From positions 1 through 64,000 of the forward strand of contig JARWMV010000067.1 of the NCBI GenBank assembly GCA_030998015.1: a stretch of 64,000 bases of DNA, in the 5' to 3' direction. The position numbers were made by a program, and so were the translations under genes. Below, piece by piece: positions 1 through 8,339 of this stretch (the first letter of the stretch is position 1; the number at the start of each line of letters is the position of its first letter). The DNA comes from Ceratorhiza oryzae-sativae. Lineage: Eukaryota; Basidiomycota; Agaricomycetes; Cantharellales; Ceratobasidiaceae. The notes beneath the pieces are model-generated. The model searched no databases and was not told the origin of the DNA. It worked only from the letters and a program-made list of their open reading frames with translations.

Positions 1-81
1 TAAAGTATGTTCTAGATATACTAAAATTAATAAAAGAAGATACTTCCCCCTAAAATTTAAAAATTTGGAGCATGAATTTTC

Positions 82-153
82 ATGAGTATAGTTAAGTTGG
101 TATAACTTCTAGCTTCCACCTAGATATGATCAGTTCGAGTCTGATTACTCATA
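82..153 (+). tRNA. trnG: tRNA-Gly(UCC)
   Basis: Full cloverleaf: acceptor ATGAGTA/TACTCAT (7 bp), D arm GTT-AAGTTGGTAT-AAC, anticodon stem TCTAG/CTAGA with loop CTTCCAC (anticodon TCC), T arm ATCAG-TTCGAGT-CTGAT, discriminator A. It decodes glycine GGN codons. The first DHE-1 copy starts 31 bp downstream. Folded by eye; all stems are perfect. Confidence 0.93.
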
Positions 154-183
154 ACTCCTTCGCGCCAAAGGGTGCTTTACTCT

Positions 184-405
184 CCGCGCGCGTTAGTTGC
201 TGGTGGGACTTGTCCCACCAACCAACGTGAGCAATCGCAACCGTTTGCGATTGCTAGTGCGCGGCATAATATCGATATTTAGCCGCCGGCTGAAAATGAC
301 GAACGGTCGTCATTTTCTACGAGGGAATCTTTATGGGAGGTAGCCTGGACCATGAGACTCATGGTCAAGGCTACCTCATCTGAGGATTCCCTCTAACGCC
401 GGCGG
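184..405 (+). mobile_element. DHE-1, 222-bp form
   Basis: Plus orientation. Module A runs from CCGCGCGC to GCGCGG and encloses the hairpins TGGTGGGAC/GTCCCACCA and AGCAATCGCAA/TTTGCGATTGCT. The linker contains AATATCGATATT. Module B runs from CCGCCGGC to GCCGGCGG and encloses GAAAATGACGA/TCGTCATTTTC and GAGGGAATC/GATTCCCTC. In this long form the last loop holds a further GAGGTAGCC...GGCTACCTC hairpin of about 50 bp. No coding function is apparent. Confidence 0.95.
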
Positions 406-762
406 AGGCCTAACCCTGTCGTCAGCTACTGAATGGCGACATTGCAATTGACCCCCAATGCCTTACAGCATGTTGGGGGGCAATTACCCAGGCATCCGCA
501 TTGGGAGGCCATTGCCTTGTTGGGGGTCTAAAGGGTCTAAGTTCTACTGATGCGCCGCATCCGCAGCCCATCTCTGTGTTAACTAGTTAGGTTTAACATT
601 TCGTGAGAAATGCACCTAATTTGTTTGCGGAGGATTCTCCTATTAATAAAGGAGATCTCCATCACACGCAGAGGACTTGGAAACCCAAATTGGGACTTAT
701 ACAACCAACATTGTTAGATAAGTTCCAACTCATTCACTCTCAAAAGCGTTTAGTCTTAGAGA
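406..762. other. No gene seen; hairpins only
   Basis: Contains a CCCCCAATGCCTTACAGC-type hairpin (about 450-485), more TTGGGGG inverted pairs to 530, and an AGGATTCTCCT/AGGAGATCTCC pair near 630-660. No convincing gene. Confidence 0.5.
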
Positions 763-810
763 ATGAAGAGGAAACATGAAGTCATAAGATCGATAAATAA
801 AAACCAAACC

Positions 811-1680
811 ATGCTAAACACAAAACAAACTTATCTTTTTATTAAAGTAATAACCTTCGCATTATTAATCTATGTTGTTTATACTCAGTCAATTGACCCC
901 CCAAACATGTGCAGCTACGCTGCATTGTTTGGGGGGGCAATTGCCCCCCAACATGCTGTAAGGCATTGGGGGTCAATTGTTAGCGAATTACACTTTTATA
1001 CTGGCCTAGTATTTTGCTCCAATTCGATAGCGCCCATTAAACCCACACGGCTAAGTAATGAACCTCAATTTAATTTTTCAAAAGAGTTAAAAGAAATAAT
1101 CATTGGTCTTATTCTAGGGGATCTTAATGTTCAGAAAGATAAACGAGCTATTAATGGTAATGCTTGTTTGAGATTTCTCCAAAGTACTCCGCGCGCGTTA
1201 GTTGCTGGTGGGACTTGTCCCACCAACCAACGTGAGCAATCGCAACCGTTTGCGATTGCTAGTGCGCGGCATAATATCGATATTTAGCCGCCGGCTGAAA
1301 ATGACGAACGGTCGTCATTTTCTACGAGGGAATCTTTAGGATTCCCTCTAACGCCGGCGGGAGTATTTAGAGTACCTTTATACAAAATTCCAAGATTATT
1401 GTTCTGTAGCTCCTAAAATCTTAACACCCCGACCTGATAAAAGAACGGGTAAAGTTTATCCTACTATAAGATTTCAAACTCATGCACTACCTTGCTGTAA
1501 TGAATTCTTTGATTTATTCTATCCGGAGGGGAAAAAAATAATTCCTGCAAACATTGGGGATCTTTTAACTCCTCTGGGATTAGCTTTTTGGTTATGTGAG
1601 GACGGAACTTTCGAAAAATCAAGTCAAAGAGTGATTCTTTGTACAGAATCATTTGCAATTGACGAAGTAGAGGCCCGCGC
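811..1680 (+). pseudogene. LAGLIDADG_2-type homing endonuclease, interrupted
   Basis: Pieces in order: a hydrophobic start (MLNTKQTYLFIKVI), a hairpin insert at about 893-980, the first motif block ([18 protein letters not shown]), DHE-1 at 1189-1360, then the middle and second motif region (EYLEYLYTKFQDYC, GKKIIPANIGDLLTP, LAFWLCEDGTF, TESFAIDEVE), ended by DHE-1 at 1675. The LILGDL and WLCEDG blocks fit the single-ORF LAGLIDADG_2 family that cuts intronless alleles at group I intron sites. The C-terminal 60 or so residues are missing. Non-functional as it stands. Confidence 0.8.
1189..1360 (+). mobile_element. DHE-1, 172-bp form
   Basis: Splits the LAGLIDADG ORF between residues LRFLQST and EYLEYLY. 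Confidence 0.95.
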
Positions 1681-1846
1681 GCGTTAGTTGCTGGTGGGAC
1701 TTGTCCCACCAACCAACGTGAGCAATCGCAACCGTTTGCGATTGCTAGTGCGCGGCATAATATCGATATTTAGCCGCCGGCTGAAAATGACGAACGGTCG
1801 TCATTTTCTACGAGGGAATCTTTAGGATTCCCTCTAACGCCGGCGG
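1675..1846 (+). mobile_element. DHE-1, 172-bp form
   Basis: Truncates the same LAGLIDADG ORF after IDEVE. Its flanks GGC and GCC extend the terminal palindrome. Confidence 0.95.
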
Positions 1847-2181
1847 GCCTTTAATTCCCCTAAATAACCTTTAGATTTGCCTTCGCAAATCACCCCGCGG
1901 CAGTCCCCTGTCGTCTACTGACCCCCAAACATGTGCAGCTACGCTGCATTGTTTGGGGGGCAGTAGTAAAACTGGGGGGCCCGTCCAAGTATTGGCGCCC
2001 GGTCAATGAAATTGACACGGCCGCCAATACCCTTGCCAGGTTAAACTTGTTATTCTATTAATACTCCAATCCCCTTACCTTGCGCCCACAATACTAGTTC
2101 TTGGAGTTCTTGGCATCTATCGGAAGTGCCTTAAATTCTAGAGGATACTAGTAGGTTGTAATCTTTGAGCCAGCCAAAACG
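1847..2181. other. No gene seen
   Basis: Holds a CCCCCAAACA...TGTTTGGGGGG hairpin at about 1921-1966, a GGCGCCCGGTCAA/TTGACACGGCCGCC imperfect pair near 1993-2030, and AT-rich sequence without a recognised gene. Confidence 0.5.
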
Positions 2182-2214
2182 TAGATATCATCAGTTCGAG
2201 TCTGATTACTCATA
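2182..2214 (+). pseudogene. tRNA-Gly 3' half, relic
   Basis: Matches positions 121-153 of tRNA-Gly (last anticodon-stem bases, variable loop, T arm, 3' acceptor strand) with one substitution. No matching 5' acceptor strand lies upstream. A DHE-2 copy starts about 10 bp later. Confidence 0.85.
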
Positions 2215-2224
2215 TCAAACAATC

Positions 2225-2435
2225 ATACCCCCGCTTAGGGTCAACCAGCATTGTATTTATATATAAATACATGCTGTTGACCCGAGGGGTAATGGATATC
2301 GAGGCCGCGTTCGCGGCGAGGTATTGCGAGGTACCCTGGAACTTTAAGTTCCAGGGTACCTCGGAATCAGACGCCGCGCGCACGCCAGGGCCGCCTTGGC
2401 TTAAGCCAAGGCGTTCGCAGGCGTGCACGGGTCAT
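2225..2435 (+). mobile_element. DHE-2
   Basis: First hairpin: CCCCCGCTTAGGGTCAACCAGCATTG...TGCTGTTGACCCG around an AT-rich TATTTATATATAAATA core. Second, branched module: GAGGCCGCGTTCGCGGC, CGAGGTACCCTGG...CCAGGGTACCTCG, GCCTTGGC/GCCAAGGC, ending GCACGGGTC. Flanked by TCATA on both sides, a candidate 5-bp target duplication. Confidence 0.9.
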
Positions 2436-2801
2436 AAGCAAATAGCCACATCTTTGATGTGGCTTATCTAGGGACCCCTGAATTGAGTGATGACATTTTT
2501 GTAAAAAATAAACAGTCAATTTGAAAAATTGAAATGTACATAAAATTAAATTACTGGGTCCCTTTAGAAGTATATCTTCAACAGGGATTCCCCTAATTTG
2601 TCATGTTTTAATCTGGGTGGAGACTATTTCCATCTGGAAGACGAAAAGAAAAATACAGGGACCCTTGTATTCCAAAATAAAATAATCTATCATAACCATA
2701 TAAAGTATGTACCCTGCTCTATTAGTGGTATCCGCCCTGTTGAGCGCGTAGGGTCTACTCTAAATACCCCGCCAATGTTCCATTGGCGGATTTGCGAAGG
2801 C
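2436..2801. other. Unassigned stretch with one short ORF
   Basis: An ORF from about 2598 (start MSCFNLGGDYFHLEDEKK) runs 50 or so residues before meeting a TCCGCC hairpin and DHE-1. No family recognised; it may be an endonuclease scrap. GGGACCC repeats at 2471 and 2560 are short inverted or direct pairs. Confidence 0.35.
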
Positions 2802-3013
2802 CCGCGCGCGTTAGTTGCTGGTGGGACTTGTCCCACCAACCAACGTGAGCAATCGCAACCGTTTGCGATTGCTAGTGCGCGGCATAATATCGATATTTAG
2901 CCGCCGGCTGAAAATGACGAACGGTCGTCATTTTCTACGAGGGAATCTTTCGGTCCAGCAAGATTTATAAATTTATAAATCTTGCGTGGAAGGATTCCCT
3001 CTAACGCCGGCGG
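2802..3013 (+). mobile_element. DHE-1, 212-bp variant
   Basis: The last loop carries a different nested hairpin (GGTCCAGCAAGATTTATAA...CTTGCGTGGA) instead of the usual one. The same small hairpin is free-standing elsewhere, e.g. 9221-9252. Confidence 0.93.
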
Positions 3014-3041
3014 TGTATTTGGGGTGAATATTCTTGAAGTC

Positions 3042-3213
3042 CCGCGCGCGTTAGTTGCTGGTGGGACTTGTCCCACCAACCAACGTGAGCAATCGCAACC
3101 GTTTGCGATTGCTAGTGCGCGGCATAATATCGATATTTAGCCGCCGGCTGAAAATGACGAACGGTCGTCATTTTCTACGAGGGAATCTTTAGGATTCCCT
3201 CTAACGCCGGCGG
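3042..3213 (+). mobile_element. DHE-1, 172-bp form
   Basis: Lies 28 bp after the previous copy in the same orientation, making a near-tandem pair. Confidence 0.95.
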
Positions 3214-3530
3214 GACTTCGTAATTTACCAGAAGGGAAAACGTAAGTAAAATAATGTGTATTGGGGTTAGAAAAGGATATCGTATCATACCCCTGCCGGC
3301 CTTACCCTATCTCGTGTCAACTATGTTGACCGAGATAGAAACCAGATTAGATCGCACCATCTTACTATGGATCGGCCGGGGCTCGGCAGAGGCTTCAACT
3401 AGCTAGGGCCGAGTAAAGCAAAGCTTTACCCTACCCTAGCCCTCTTCGGACTCCACAGGATCCCTACTGACCCCCAAACATGTGCAGCTACGCTGCATTG
3501 TTTGGTGGGCAGCTAGTTGGGGTTATAATG
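3214..3530. other. No gene seen; hairpins
   Basis: Short scrap resembling endonuclease coding (RNLPEGKT) at 3215-3245, then GGCCGG/TATCTCGG inverted segments and a CCCCCAAACATG...TGTTTGG hairpin at 3471-3510. Confidence 0.4.
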
Positions 3531-3697
3531 CCCCCGCTCTATCGGCTAAAATCTTAGGTGTAACCCAAGATTTCAGCCGCTAAAGCGGAGGGTCAACGAC
3601 CCGTGGGCATTGTTAACGAGGCCGCGTTCGCGGCGAGCCGCGCGCACGCCAGGGCCGCCTTGGCAAGCCAAGGCGTTCGCAGGCGTGCACGGGTAAT
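3531..3697 (+). mobile_element. DHE-3, short form
   Basis: First hairpin: GCTCTATCGGCTAAAATCTTAGG...CAAGATTTCAGCCG. Second module as in DHE-2 but without the GGTACCCTGG arm, ending GCACGGGT. Lacks the CCTGCC arm present in other DHE-3 copies. TAAT lies at both borders. Confidence 0.85.
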
Positions 3698-3732
3698 AAA
3701 AAGACCGTAAAATGGGATGAATTGTCAACCTT

Positions 3733-3904
3733 CCGCGCGCGTTAGTTGCTGGTGGGACTTGTCCCACCAACCAACGTGAGCAATCGCAACCGTTTGCGAT
3801 TGCTAGTGCGCGGCATAATATCGATATTTAGCCGCCGGCTGAAAATGACGAACGGTCGTCATTTTCTACGAGGGAATCTTTAGGATTCCCTCTAACGCCG
3901 GCGG
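3733..3904 (+). mobile_element. DHE-1, 172-bp form
   Basis: Followed directly by a scrap of LAGLIDADG_2 coding sequence. Confidence 0.95.
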
Positions 3905-3955
3905 GAAGTCAATCTTCTAATTAAGGTTTTAAATGAGTGGAATTTAACCCTCGAG
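3905..3955 (+). pseudogene. LAGLIDADG_2 fragment
   Basis: About 17 codons reading VNLLIKVLNEWNLTL, equivalent to the helix after the second motif of other LAGLIDADG_2 ORFs here (compare [15 protein letters not shown] at 15 kb). Remainder lost. Confidence 0.55.
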
Positions 3956-3984
3956 AATCGATGTAGATTTGCCTTCGCAAATCA

Positions 3985-4335
3985 TCGATTCTCGGCGAGA
4001 CGGCCGCGCTGGGTGCGCCCGAAAGGTGACCCGTGCACGCCTGCGAACGCCTTGGCTTAAGCCAAGGCGGCCCTGGCGTACGCGGGCGTCTGATTCCGAG
4101 GTACCCTGGAACTTAAAGTTCCAGGGTACCTCGCAATACCTCGCCGCGAACGCGGCCTCGATAACCACACCCACGGGTCGTCGACCCTCCGCTTTATTAC
4201 CCCTGCCAAGACGTGCGCTAAAGCGCAGTTCTCTAGGCAGGGCGGCTGAAATCTTGGGTTACACCTAAGATTTTAGCCGATAGAGCGGGGGTGTGATTTA
4301 TCCATTCGGGCGCACCCAGCGCGACGGAATGTTAC
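3985..4335. repeat. Nested hairpin: outer GGCCGCGCTGGG clamp around DHE-3
   Basis: Outer arms GGCCGCGCTGGGTGCGCCCG and CGGGCGCACCCAGCGCGAC pair across about 300 bp. A DHE-3/DHE-2 hybrid (4028-4296, minus orientation) sits between them. It reads as one element inserted into the loop of another. Confidence 0.8.
4028..4296 (-). mobile_element. DHE-3 / DHE-2 hybrid
   Basis: Has the ATCTTGGG...CCTAAGATTTTAGCCG arm and the CCTGCC/GGCAGG arm of DHE-3 plus the CGAGGTACCCTGG arm of DHE-2, so the families exchange or nest arms. Confidence 0.8.
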
Positions 4336-4349
4336 GCAAATAAACAAAA

Positions 4350-4490
4350 CCCCGCTAATCGATACCCCTGCCAAGACGTGCGCTAAAGCGCAGTTCTCTA
4401 GGCAGGGTGTAGATTTGCCTTCGCAAATCATCGATTAGTGGAGCCCTCCGCGCTTAGGCCGCCCTGCGGGCGATCAAAGAGCGCGGAGGG
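4350..4490 (+). repeat. CCCCGCTAATCGAT element, copy 1
   Basis: 141-bp palindromic unit: outer CCCCGCTAATCGAT...ATCGATTAGTGG, an inner CCCTGCC/GGCAGGG arm enclosing GTGCGCTAAAGCGCA, a GATTTGCCTTCGCAAATC hairpin, then CCTCCGCGC...GCGCGGAGG. Confidence 0.85.
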
Positions 4491-4560
4491 AATTGGTTAT
4501 ATAATTGTAATACCGTCTTATTCAATTTCTGTCTTACAAGAATTGTTAGCCAATGTGATG

Positions 4561-4740
4561 CCTCCAATGATGAAACACAACCCCGCTAATCGATACCCCT
4601 GCCAAGACGTGCGCTAAAGCGCAGTTCTCTAGGCAGGGTGTAGATTTGCCTTCGCAAATCATCGATTAGTGGAGCCCTCCGCGCTTAGGCCGCCCTGCGG
4701 GCGATCAAAGAGCGCGGAGGGAATTGGGTTATAAGAAACC
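4561..4740 (+). repeat. 180-bp tandem repeat, unit 1
   Basis: Contains a CCCCGCTAATCGAT element (4581-4721). Unit 2 follows immediately with only two substitutions, so this is a recent tandem duplication. Confidence 0.95.
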
Positions 4741-4920
4741 CCTCCAGTGATGAAACACAACCCCGCTAATCGATACCCCTGCCAAGACGTGCGCTAAAGC
4801 GCAGTTCTCTAGGCAGGGTGTAGATTTGCCTTCGCAAATCATCGATTAGTGGAGCCCTCCGCGCTTAGGCCGCCCTGCGGGCGATCAAAGAGCGCGGAGG
4901 GAATTGGGTTATAAGTAACC
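4741..4920 (+). repeat. 180-bp tandem repeat, unit 2
   Basis: Same as 4561-4740 except AATGA to AGTGA near the start and AAGAAACC to AAGTAACC at the end. Contains the element at 4761-4901. Confidence 0.95.
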
Positions 4921-5040
4921 CCTCTGATCTTTATAAAAATAAACGAATAACGAGTTTAAATCCCAGTTTAATGTTTAGACAAGGCATTGTACATGATAAT
5001 TAGACGGAGGTTTTTGCAAATCTAGTCAAAGAGTTACAAT

Positions 5041-5128
5041 AGACCCCCAATGCGTTGCAGCGTATTGGGGGGCTATTGCCCCCCCAAACAATGCAGCGTA
5101 GCTGCATTTGTTTGGGGGGTCAATAGCA
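5041..5128. repeat. Paired AATGCGTTGCAGC / AATGCAGC hairpins
   Basis: Two back-to-back hairpins: CCCCCAATGCGTTGCAGCG...TTGGGGG and CCCCCCAAACAATGCAGC...TTTGGGGGG, inside TCAATAG/CAATAG flanks. The same pair recurs at 31625-31715 and its mirror. Confidence 0.85.
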
Positions 5129-5137
5129 ACACATTCT

Positions 5138-5309
5138 CCGCGCGCGTTAGTTGCTGGTGGGACTTGTCCCACCAACCAACGTGAGCAATCGCAACCGTTT
5201 GCGATTGCTAGTGCGCGGCATAATATCGATATTTAGCCGCCGGCTGAAAATGACGAACGGTCGTCATTTTCTACGAGGGAATCTTTAGGATTCCCTCTAA
5301 CGCCGGCGG
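5138..5309 (+). mobile_element. DHE-1, 172-bp form
   Basis: Inserted in the LAGLIDADG_2 remnant, just before the EVELLINVLENKF piece. Confidence 0.95.
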
Positions 5310-5710
5310 GCTGAAGTTGAGCTTCTAATTAATGTTTTAGAGAACAAATTCGGTTTAAAATGTACTCTTGCCAAACAAGATGCTGGTTTTAGAATTCGAA
5401 TTTCAGCTAAATCACTAACTGATCTTCTGCGCAGCCGCATAGCGCGCTGCAACAAGGATTATCTCCGCACATGCCCCCTATGATGTTGTATAAAATAGTT
5501 TTATAATGCACTGGGGTTTTTCATAAAAAAAACTATATGCCGACCCCTTCGGAAATTTACGGGGTTGTAGACAACCTTTAATATTTCGAGTTCCCCCTCG
5601 AAGGAAAATTTTATTAGGTACCATCTCATAGAGGTGGATAATAAAAAATTTGCTCTCTTCCCCTTCAGGGAATAGTACAAATGTCAAAATCTTAAACAAA
5701 ATTTATCTGC

Positions 5711-5788
5711 AGAGTTAAGTTTACAGAATGGTTCTGTAGTCAGACTGCAAATTTGATAAAGTTAGGGTTCAATTCCCTCTTGACTCTA
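5711..5788 (+). tRNA. trnC: tRNA-Cys(GCA)
   Basis: Acceptor AGAGTTA/TGACTCT (one T-G pair), an extended D arm TACAG-AATGGTT-CTGTA, anticodon stem TCAGA/TTTGA with loop CTGCAAA (anticodon GCA), T arm GGG-TTCAATT-CCC, discriminator A. Decodes Cys UGY. The T stem's outermost pair is mismatched and the D stem is unusually long; otherwise normal. Confidence 0.85.
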
Positions 5789-6014
5789 ATCACCGGAATC
5801 TAATCACCCCGCCGCTTTAAGGCGGCGGCCGCGAGCTACGCTCGCGGGATTCAGTGCCCTTAATTTTACATGGGCTATGAGTCCATAGCCCGCGGCAGTA
5901 CCCTGTCGAGGTTTTTTGAGGTTTTGGTTTTACCGGCCGGTCAACTATGTTGACACGAGACGGTAAAACACCCTCGAGAATCGATGTAGATTTGCCTTCG
6001 CAAATCATCGATTC

Positions 6015-6357
6015 TCGGCGAGTCGGCCGCGCTGGGGACGCCCGAAAGGTGACCCGTGCACGCCTGCGAACGCCTTGGCTTAAGCCAAGGCGGCCCTGGC
6101 GTACGCGGGCGTCTGATTCCGAGGTACCCTGGAACTTAAAGTTCCAGGGTACCTCGCAATACCTCGCCGCGAACGCGGCCTCGATAACCACACCCACGGG
6201 TCGTCGACCCTCCGCTTTATTACCCCTGCCAAGACGTGCGCTAAAGCGCAGTTCTCTAGGCAGGGCGGCTGAAATCTTGGGTTACACCTAAGATTTTAGC
6301 CGATAGAGCGGGGGTGTGATTTATCCATTCGGGTGGTCCCAGCGCGACGAGTAGTAA
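6015..6357. repeat. Nested hairpin: outer GGCCGCGCTGGG clamp, second copy
   Basis: Same arrangement as 3985-4335: outer arms GGCCGCGCTGGGGACGCCCG and CGGGTGGTCCCAGCGCGAC around a DHE-3/DHE-2 hybrid at 6051-6319. The inner 269 bp is essentially the same as at 4028-4296, while the flanks differ. Confidence 0.8.
6051..6319 (-). mobile_element. DHE-3 / DHE-2 hybrid, second copy
   Basis: Near-identical to the element at 4028-4296. Confidence 0.8.
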
Positions 6358-6509
6358 AACAGTACCGGCCGGTCAACTATGTTGACACGAGACGGTAAAA
6401 CAGTGTTTTGCGGGCAGCCGCATAGCGCGCTGCAAGCATGACTGGATGCCACGGATCCGCCGATTACGATCGTGCTAGCACGATCCTCCATCGGCGGAGG
6501 GTTATGTTT

Positions 6510-6681
6510 CCGCGCGCGTTAGTTGCTGGTGGGACTTGTCCCACCAACCAACGTGAGCAATCGCAACCGTTTGCGATTGCTAGTGCGCGGCATAATATCG
6601 ATATTTAGCCGCCGGCTGAAAATGACGAACGGTCGTCATTTTCTACGAGGGAATCTTTAGGATTCCCTCTAACGCCGGCGG
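6510..6681 (+). mobile_element. DHE-1, 172-bp form
   Basis: Abuts a DHE-2 copy that starts at 6682 with no base between them. Confidence 0.95.
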
Positions 6682-6891
6682 GACCCGAGCACGCCTGCGA
6701 ACGCCTTGGCTTAAGCCAAGGCGGCCCTGGCGTACGCGCGGCGTCTGATTCCGAGGTACCCTGGAACTTTAAGTTCCAGGGTACCTCGCAATACCTCGCC
6801 GCGAACGCGGCCTCGATAACCAAACCCCTCGGGTCAACAGCATGTATTTATATATAAATACAATGCTGGATGACCCTAAGCGGGGGTTTGA
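6682..6891 (-). mobile_element. DHE-2
   Basis: Minus orientation, GACCCGAGCACGCC... to ...AAGCGGGGGTTTGA. Left border lost to the adjoining DHE-1. Confidence 0.9.
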
Positions 6892-6897
6892 TTTCTG

Positions 6898-7122
6898 CAG
6901 CAAGAGTAAGTTGAGCTTCTCCTGCTGCAGAGTCCACTTGATCTATTGCTGTGGCAAGGGCCTCCTGATTAAGGTCATTTTGAGGTAACTCAGAAGAAAA
7001 AGATCTACCCCAAAAATTGGGGCTTATAGATGTGTTGAACAGCCCTCGGGCAGTTTTTATAGACAATAAGATATTTGTTTTCATGGATTCGACATAATAT
7101 AATTTATAAAGTTGCCATCTTT
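6898..7122 (-). CDS. ORF fragment of unknown function
   Basis: Reading frame between a DHE-2 and an AATGCAGC hairpin; its ends are supplied by repeats. The unique part reads about 75 residues, including FNTSISPNFWGRSF and EALATAIDQVDSAAGEAQLT. No family recognised. Its alanine- and glutamine-rich composition differs from the hydrophobic mitochondrial genes nearby. It could be chance. Confidence 0.25.
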
Positions 7123-7218
7123 TAACCTGCCCCTCAAACAATGCAGCGTAGCTGCACATGTTTGGGGGTAAGTAGACCCCCAATGATTGCAATCATTGGG
7201 GGGTGACCCCCGACATTG

Positions 7219-7390
7219 CCGCGCGCGTTAGTTGCTGGTGGGACTTGTCCCACCAACCAACGTGAGCAATCGCAACCGTTTGCGATTGCTAGTGCGCGGC
7301 ATAATATCGATATTTAGCCGCCGGCTGAAAATGACGAACGGTCGTCATTTTCTACGAGGGAATCTTTAGGATTCCCTCTAACGCCGGCGG
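7219..7390 (+). mobile_element. DHE-1, 172-bp form
   Basis: Sits between CGACATTG and GCATTACAATATCG, the same flanks as the copies at 37460-37631 and 44030-44201. These three loci share a duplicated segment. Confidence 0.95.
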
Positions 7391-7827
7391 GCATTACAAT
7401 ATCGGGGGGTTGCTGCCCACCAAACAATGCAGCGTAGCTGCACATGTTTGGGGGTCAGTAGGAAGGCATCTAGAACATTAACAGGTTACTTCCTTTTCCC
7501 TGTATGTCTCCACGGTTTCCCTTAGGTTCAACACCCACCACCGCACAGTCCTAACAACTTTGTCTTTAACAAAAAAAAGAAGTTGTTAGCTGGTTGCTGG
7601 TATAGAAGAGCGAGTGTTAAAGATAAACAACTAACTTTATCAAGCCCGCGAATTTTTTTCGCAGTCAGGGTCCAGGGGCGTATTCCACGATGACACAGGC
7701 GTTTTCTAATATTACCGAGCGGCTCGATTCAAGCTCGTAGTTCCGTGCACTAAAGACATATAAAACTTACTAGGTTAAGTTCTTCTGGATCTCACCCCCT
7801 TTCCCCCGTTACTCTATAGCGGCATCT
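7391..7827. other. Unassigned, non-palindromic stretch
   Basis: After an AATGCAGC hairpin (to about 7460) comes some 360 bp with little internal symmetry and no long ORF. Its minus strand has short stretches reminiscent of structured RNA (CTAAGGGAAACCGTGG), but I cannot assign it to rRNA, RNase P RNA or an intron core. Confidence 0.35.
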
Positions 7828-7999
7828 CCGCGCGCGTTAGTTGCTGGTGGGACTTGTCCCACCAACCAACGTGAGCAATCGCAACCGTTTGCGATTGCTA
7901 GTGCGCGGCATAATATCGATATTTAGCCGCCGGCTGAAAATGACGAACGGTCGTCATTTTCTACGAGGGAATCTTTAGGATTCCCTCTAACGCCGGCGG
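7828..7999 (+). mobile_element. DHE-1, 172-bp form
   Basis: Inserted at the end of the non-palindromic stretch above. Confidence 0.95.
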
Positions 8000-8185
8000 G
8001 CACCCTTTCGAGTCAGGATGTTATCCTTTATTTCCGTTGTGAATCGACCGCTCCCTGGATCTCTGGAGATCCAGGAGGCGGGATTTGCCTGATGGCCGGC
8101 CCGTCTGCACTGGGCCGGAAGCCCTCCGGGCGATCTGGCGCAAACTGAAAATCTTTTAGAGAGCTGGTGAGCACCAACCCCCGTA

Positions 8186-8268
8186 CGGAATATAAACGAT
8201 TCGAACGTTTAAGGGTATTTAGCCCTAGCGATTAGCAATCGCTTTATCTTGCCAATGATGAATATTCC
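8186..8268 (-). tRNA. trnS: tRNA-Ser(GCU)
   Basis: Class II tRNA: acceptor GGAATAT/ATATTCC (perfect), short D arm ATC-ATTGGCAA-GAT, anticodon arm AGCGA-TTGCTAA-TCGCT (anticodon GCT), variable arm with GGG/CCC stem, T arm AAACG-TTCGAAT-CGTTT, discriminator G. Decodes Ser AGY. Confidence 0.93.
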
Positions 8269-8285
8269 TTATTTCCCAAAGTCCG

Positions 8286-8321
8286 CCTCCTGGATCTCTA
8301 GAGATCCAGGGAGCGGGCTTA
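8286..8321. repeat. CTGGATCTCTAGAGATCCAG hairpin
   Basis: About 36 bp, CCGCCTCC + GGATCTCTAGAGATCC + GGAGCGG. One of many copies (also near 8050, 10370, 30979, 33426, 34073 and the mirrored loci). It lies between the two tRNA-Ser copies. Where it interrupts ORFs it is flanked by GT on both sides. Confidence 0.85.
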
Positions 8322-8339
8322 GCAGGAGCAAAGATTGAC

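Larger units (their letters stand above)
4927..5506 (+). pseudogene. LAGLIDADG_2 endonuclease remnants
   Basis: First scrap (LNPSLMFRQGIVHD, about 4950-5000) matches the block before the EYLFHLY region of other copies. The second (EVELLINVLENKFGLKCTLA, FRIRISAKSLTDLL, 5311-5428) is the C-terminal region. After a CGCAGCCGCATAGCGCGCTGC hairpin comes the typical tail [13 protein letters not shown] and a TAA at 5504-5506. The catalytic middle is absent. Hairpins at 5041-5128 and DHE-1 at 5138-5309 separate the parts. Confidence 0.75.

Noticed and set aside
763..1287. ORF 763-1287 taken as an intact protein
   Set aside because: Its last 35 or so residues come from DHE-1 and the middle from a hairpin; only the LAGLIDADG part is meaningful.
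1464..1712. Minus-strand ORF at 1464-1712
   Set aside because: The plus strand here encodes conserved LAGLIDADG_2 sequence; the minus frame is its shadow.
7680..7760. A tRNA around GAGCGGCTCGATTCAAGCTCG
   Set aside because: The supposed T arm does not form a 5-bp stem with a 7-nt loop, and no acceptor stem or anticodon arm is found.
7460..7827. Fragment of large-subunit rRNA
   Set aside because: A short CTAAGGGAAACCGTGG resemblance on the minus strand is not supported by flanking conserved helices that I can recognise.
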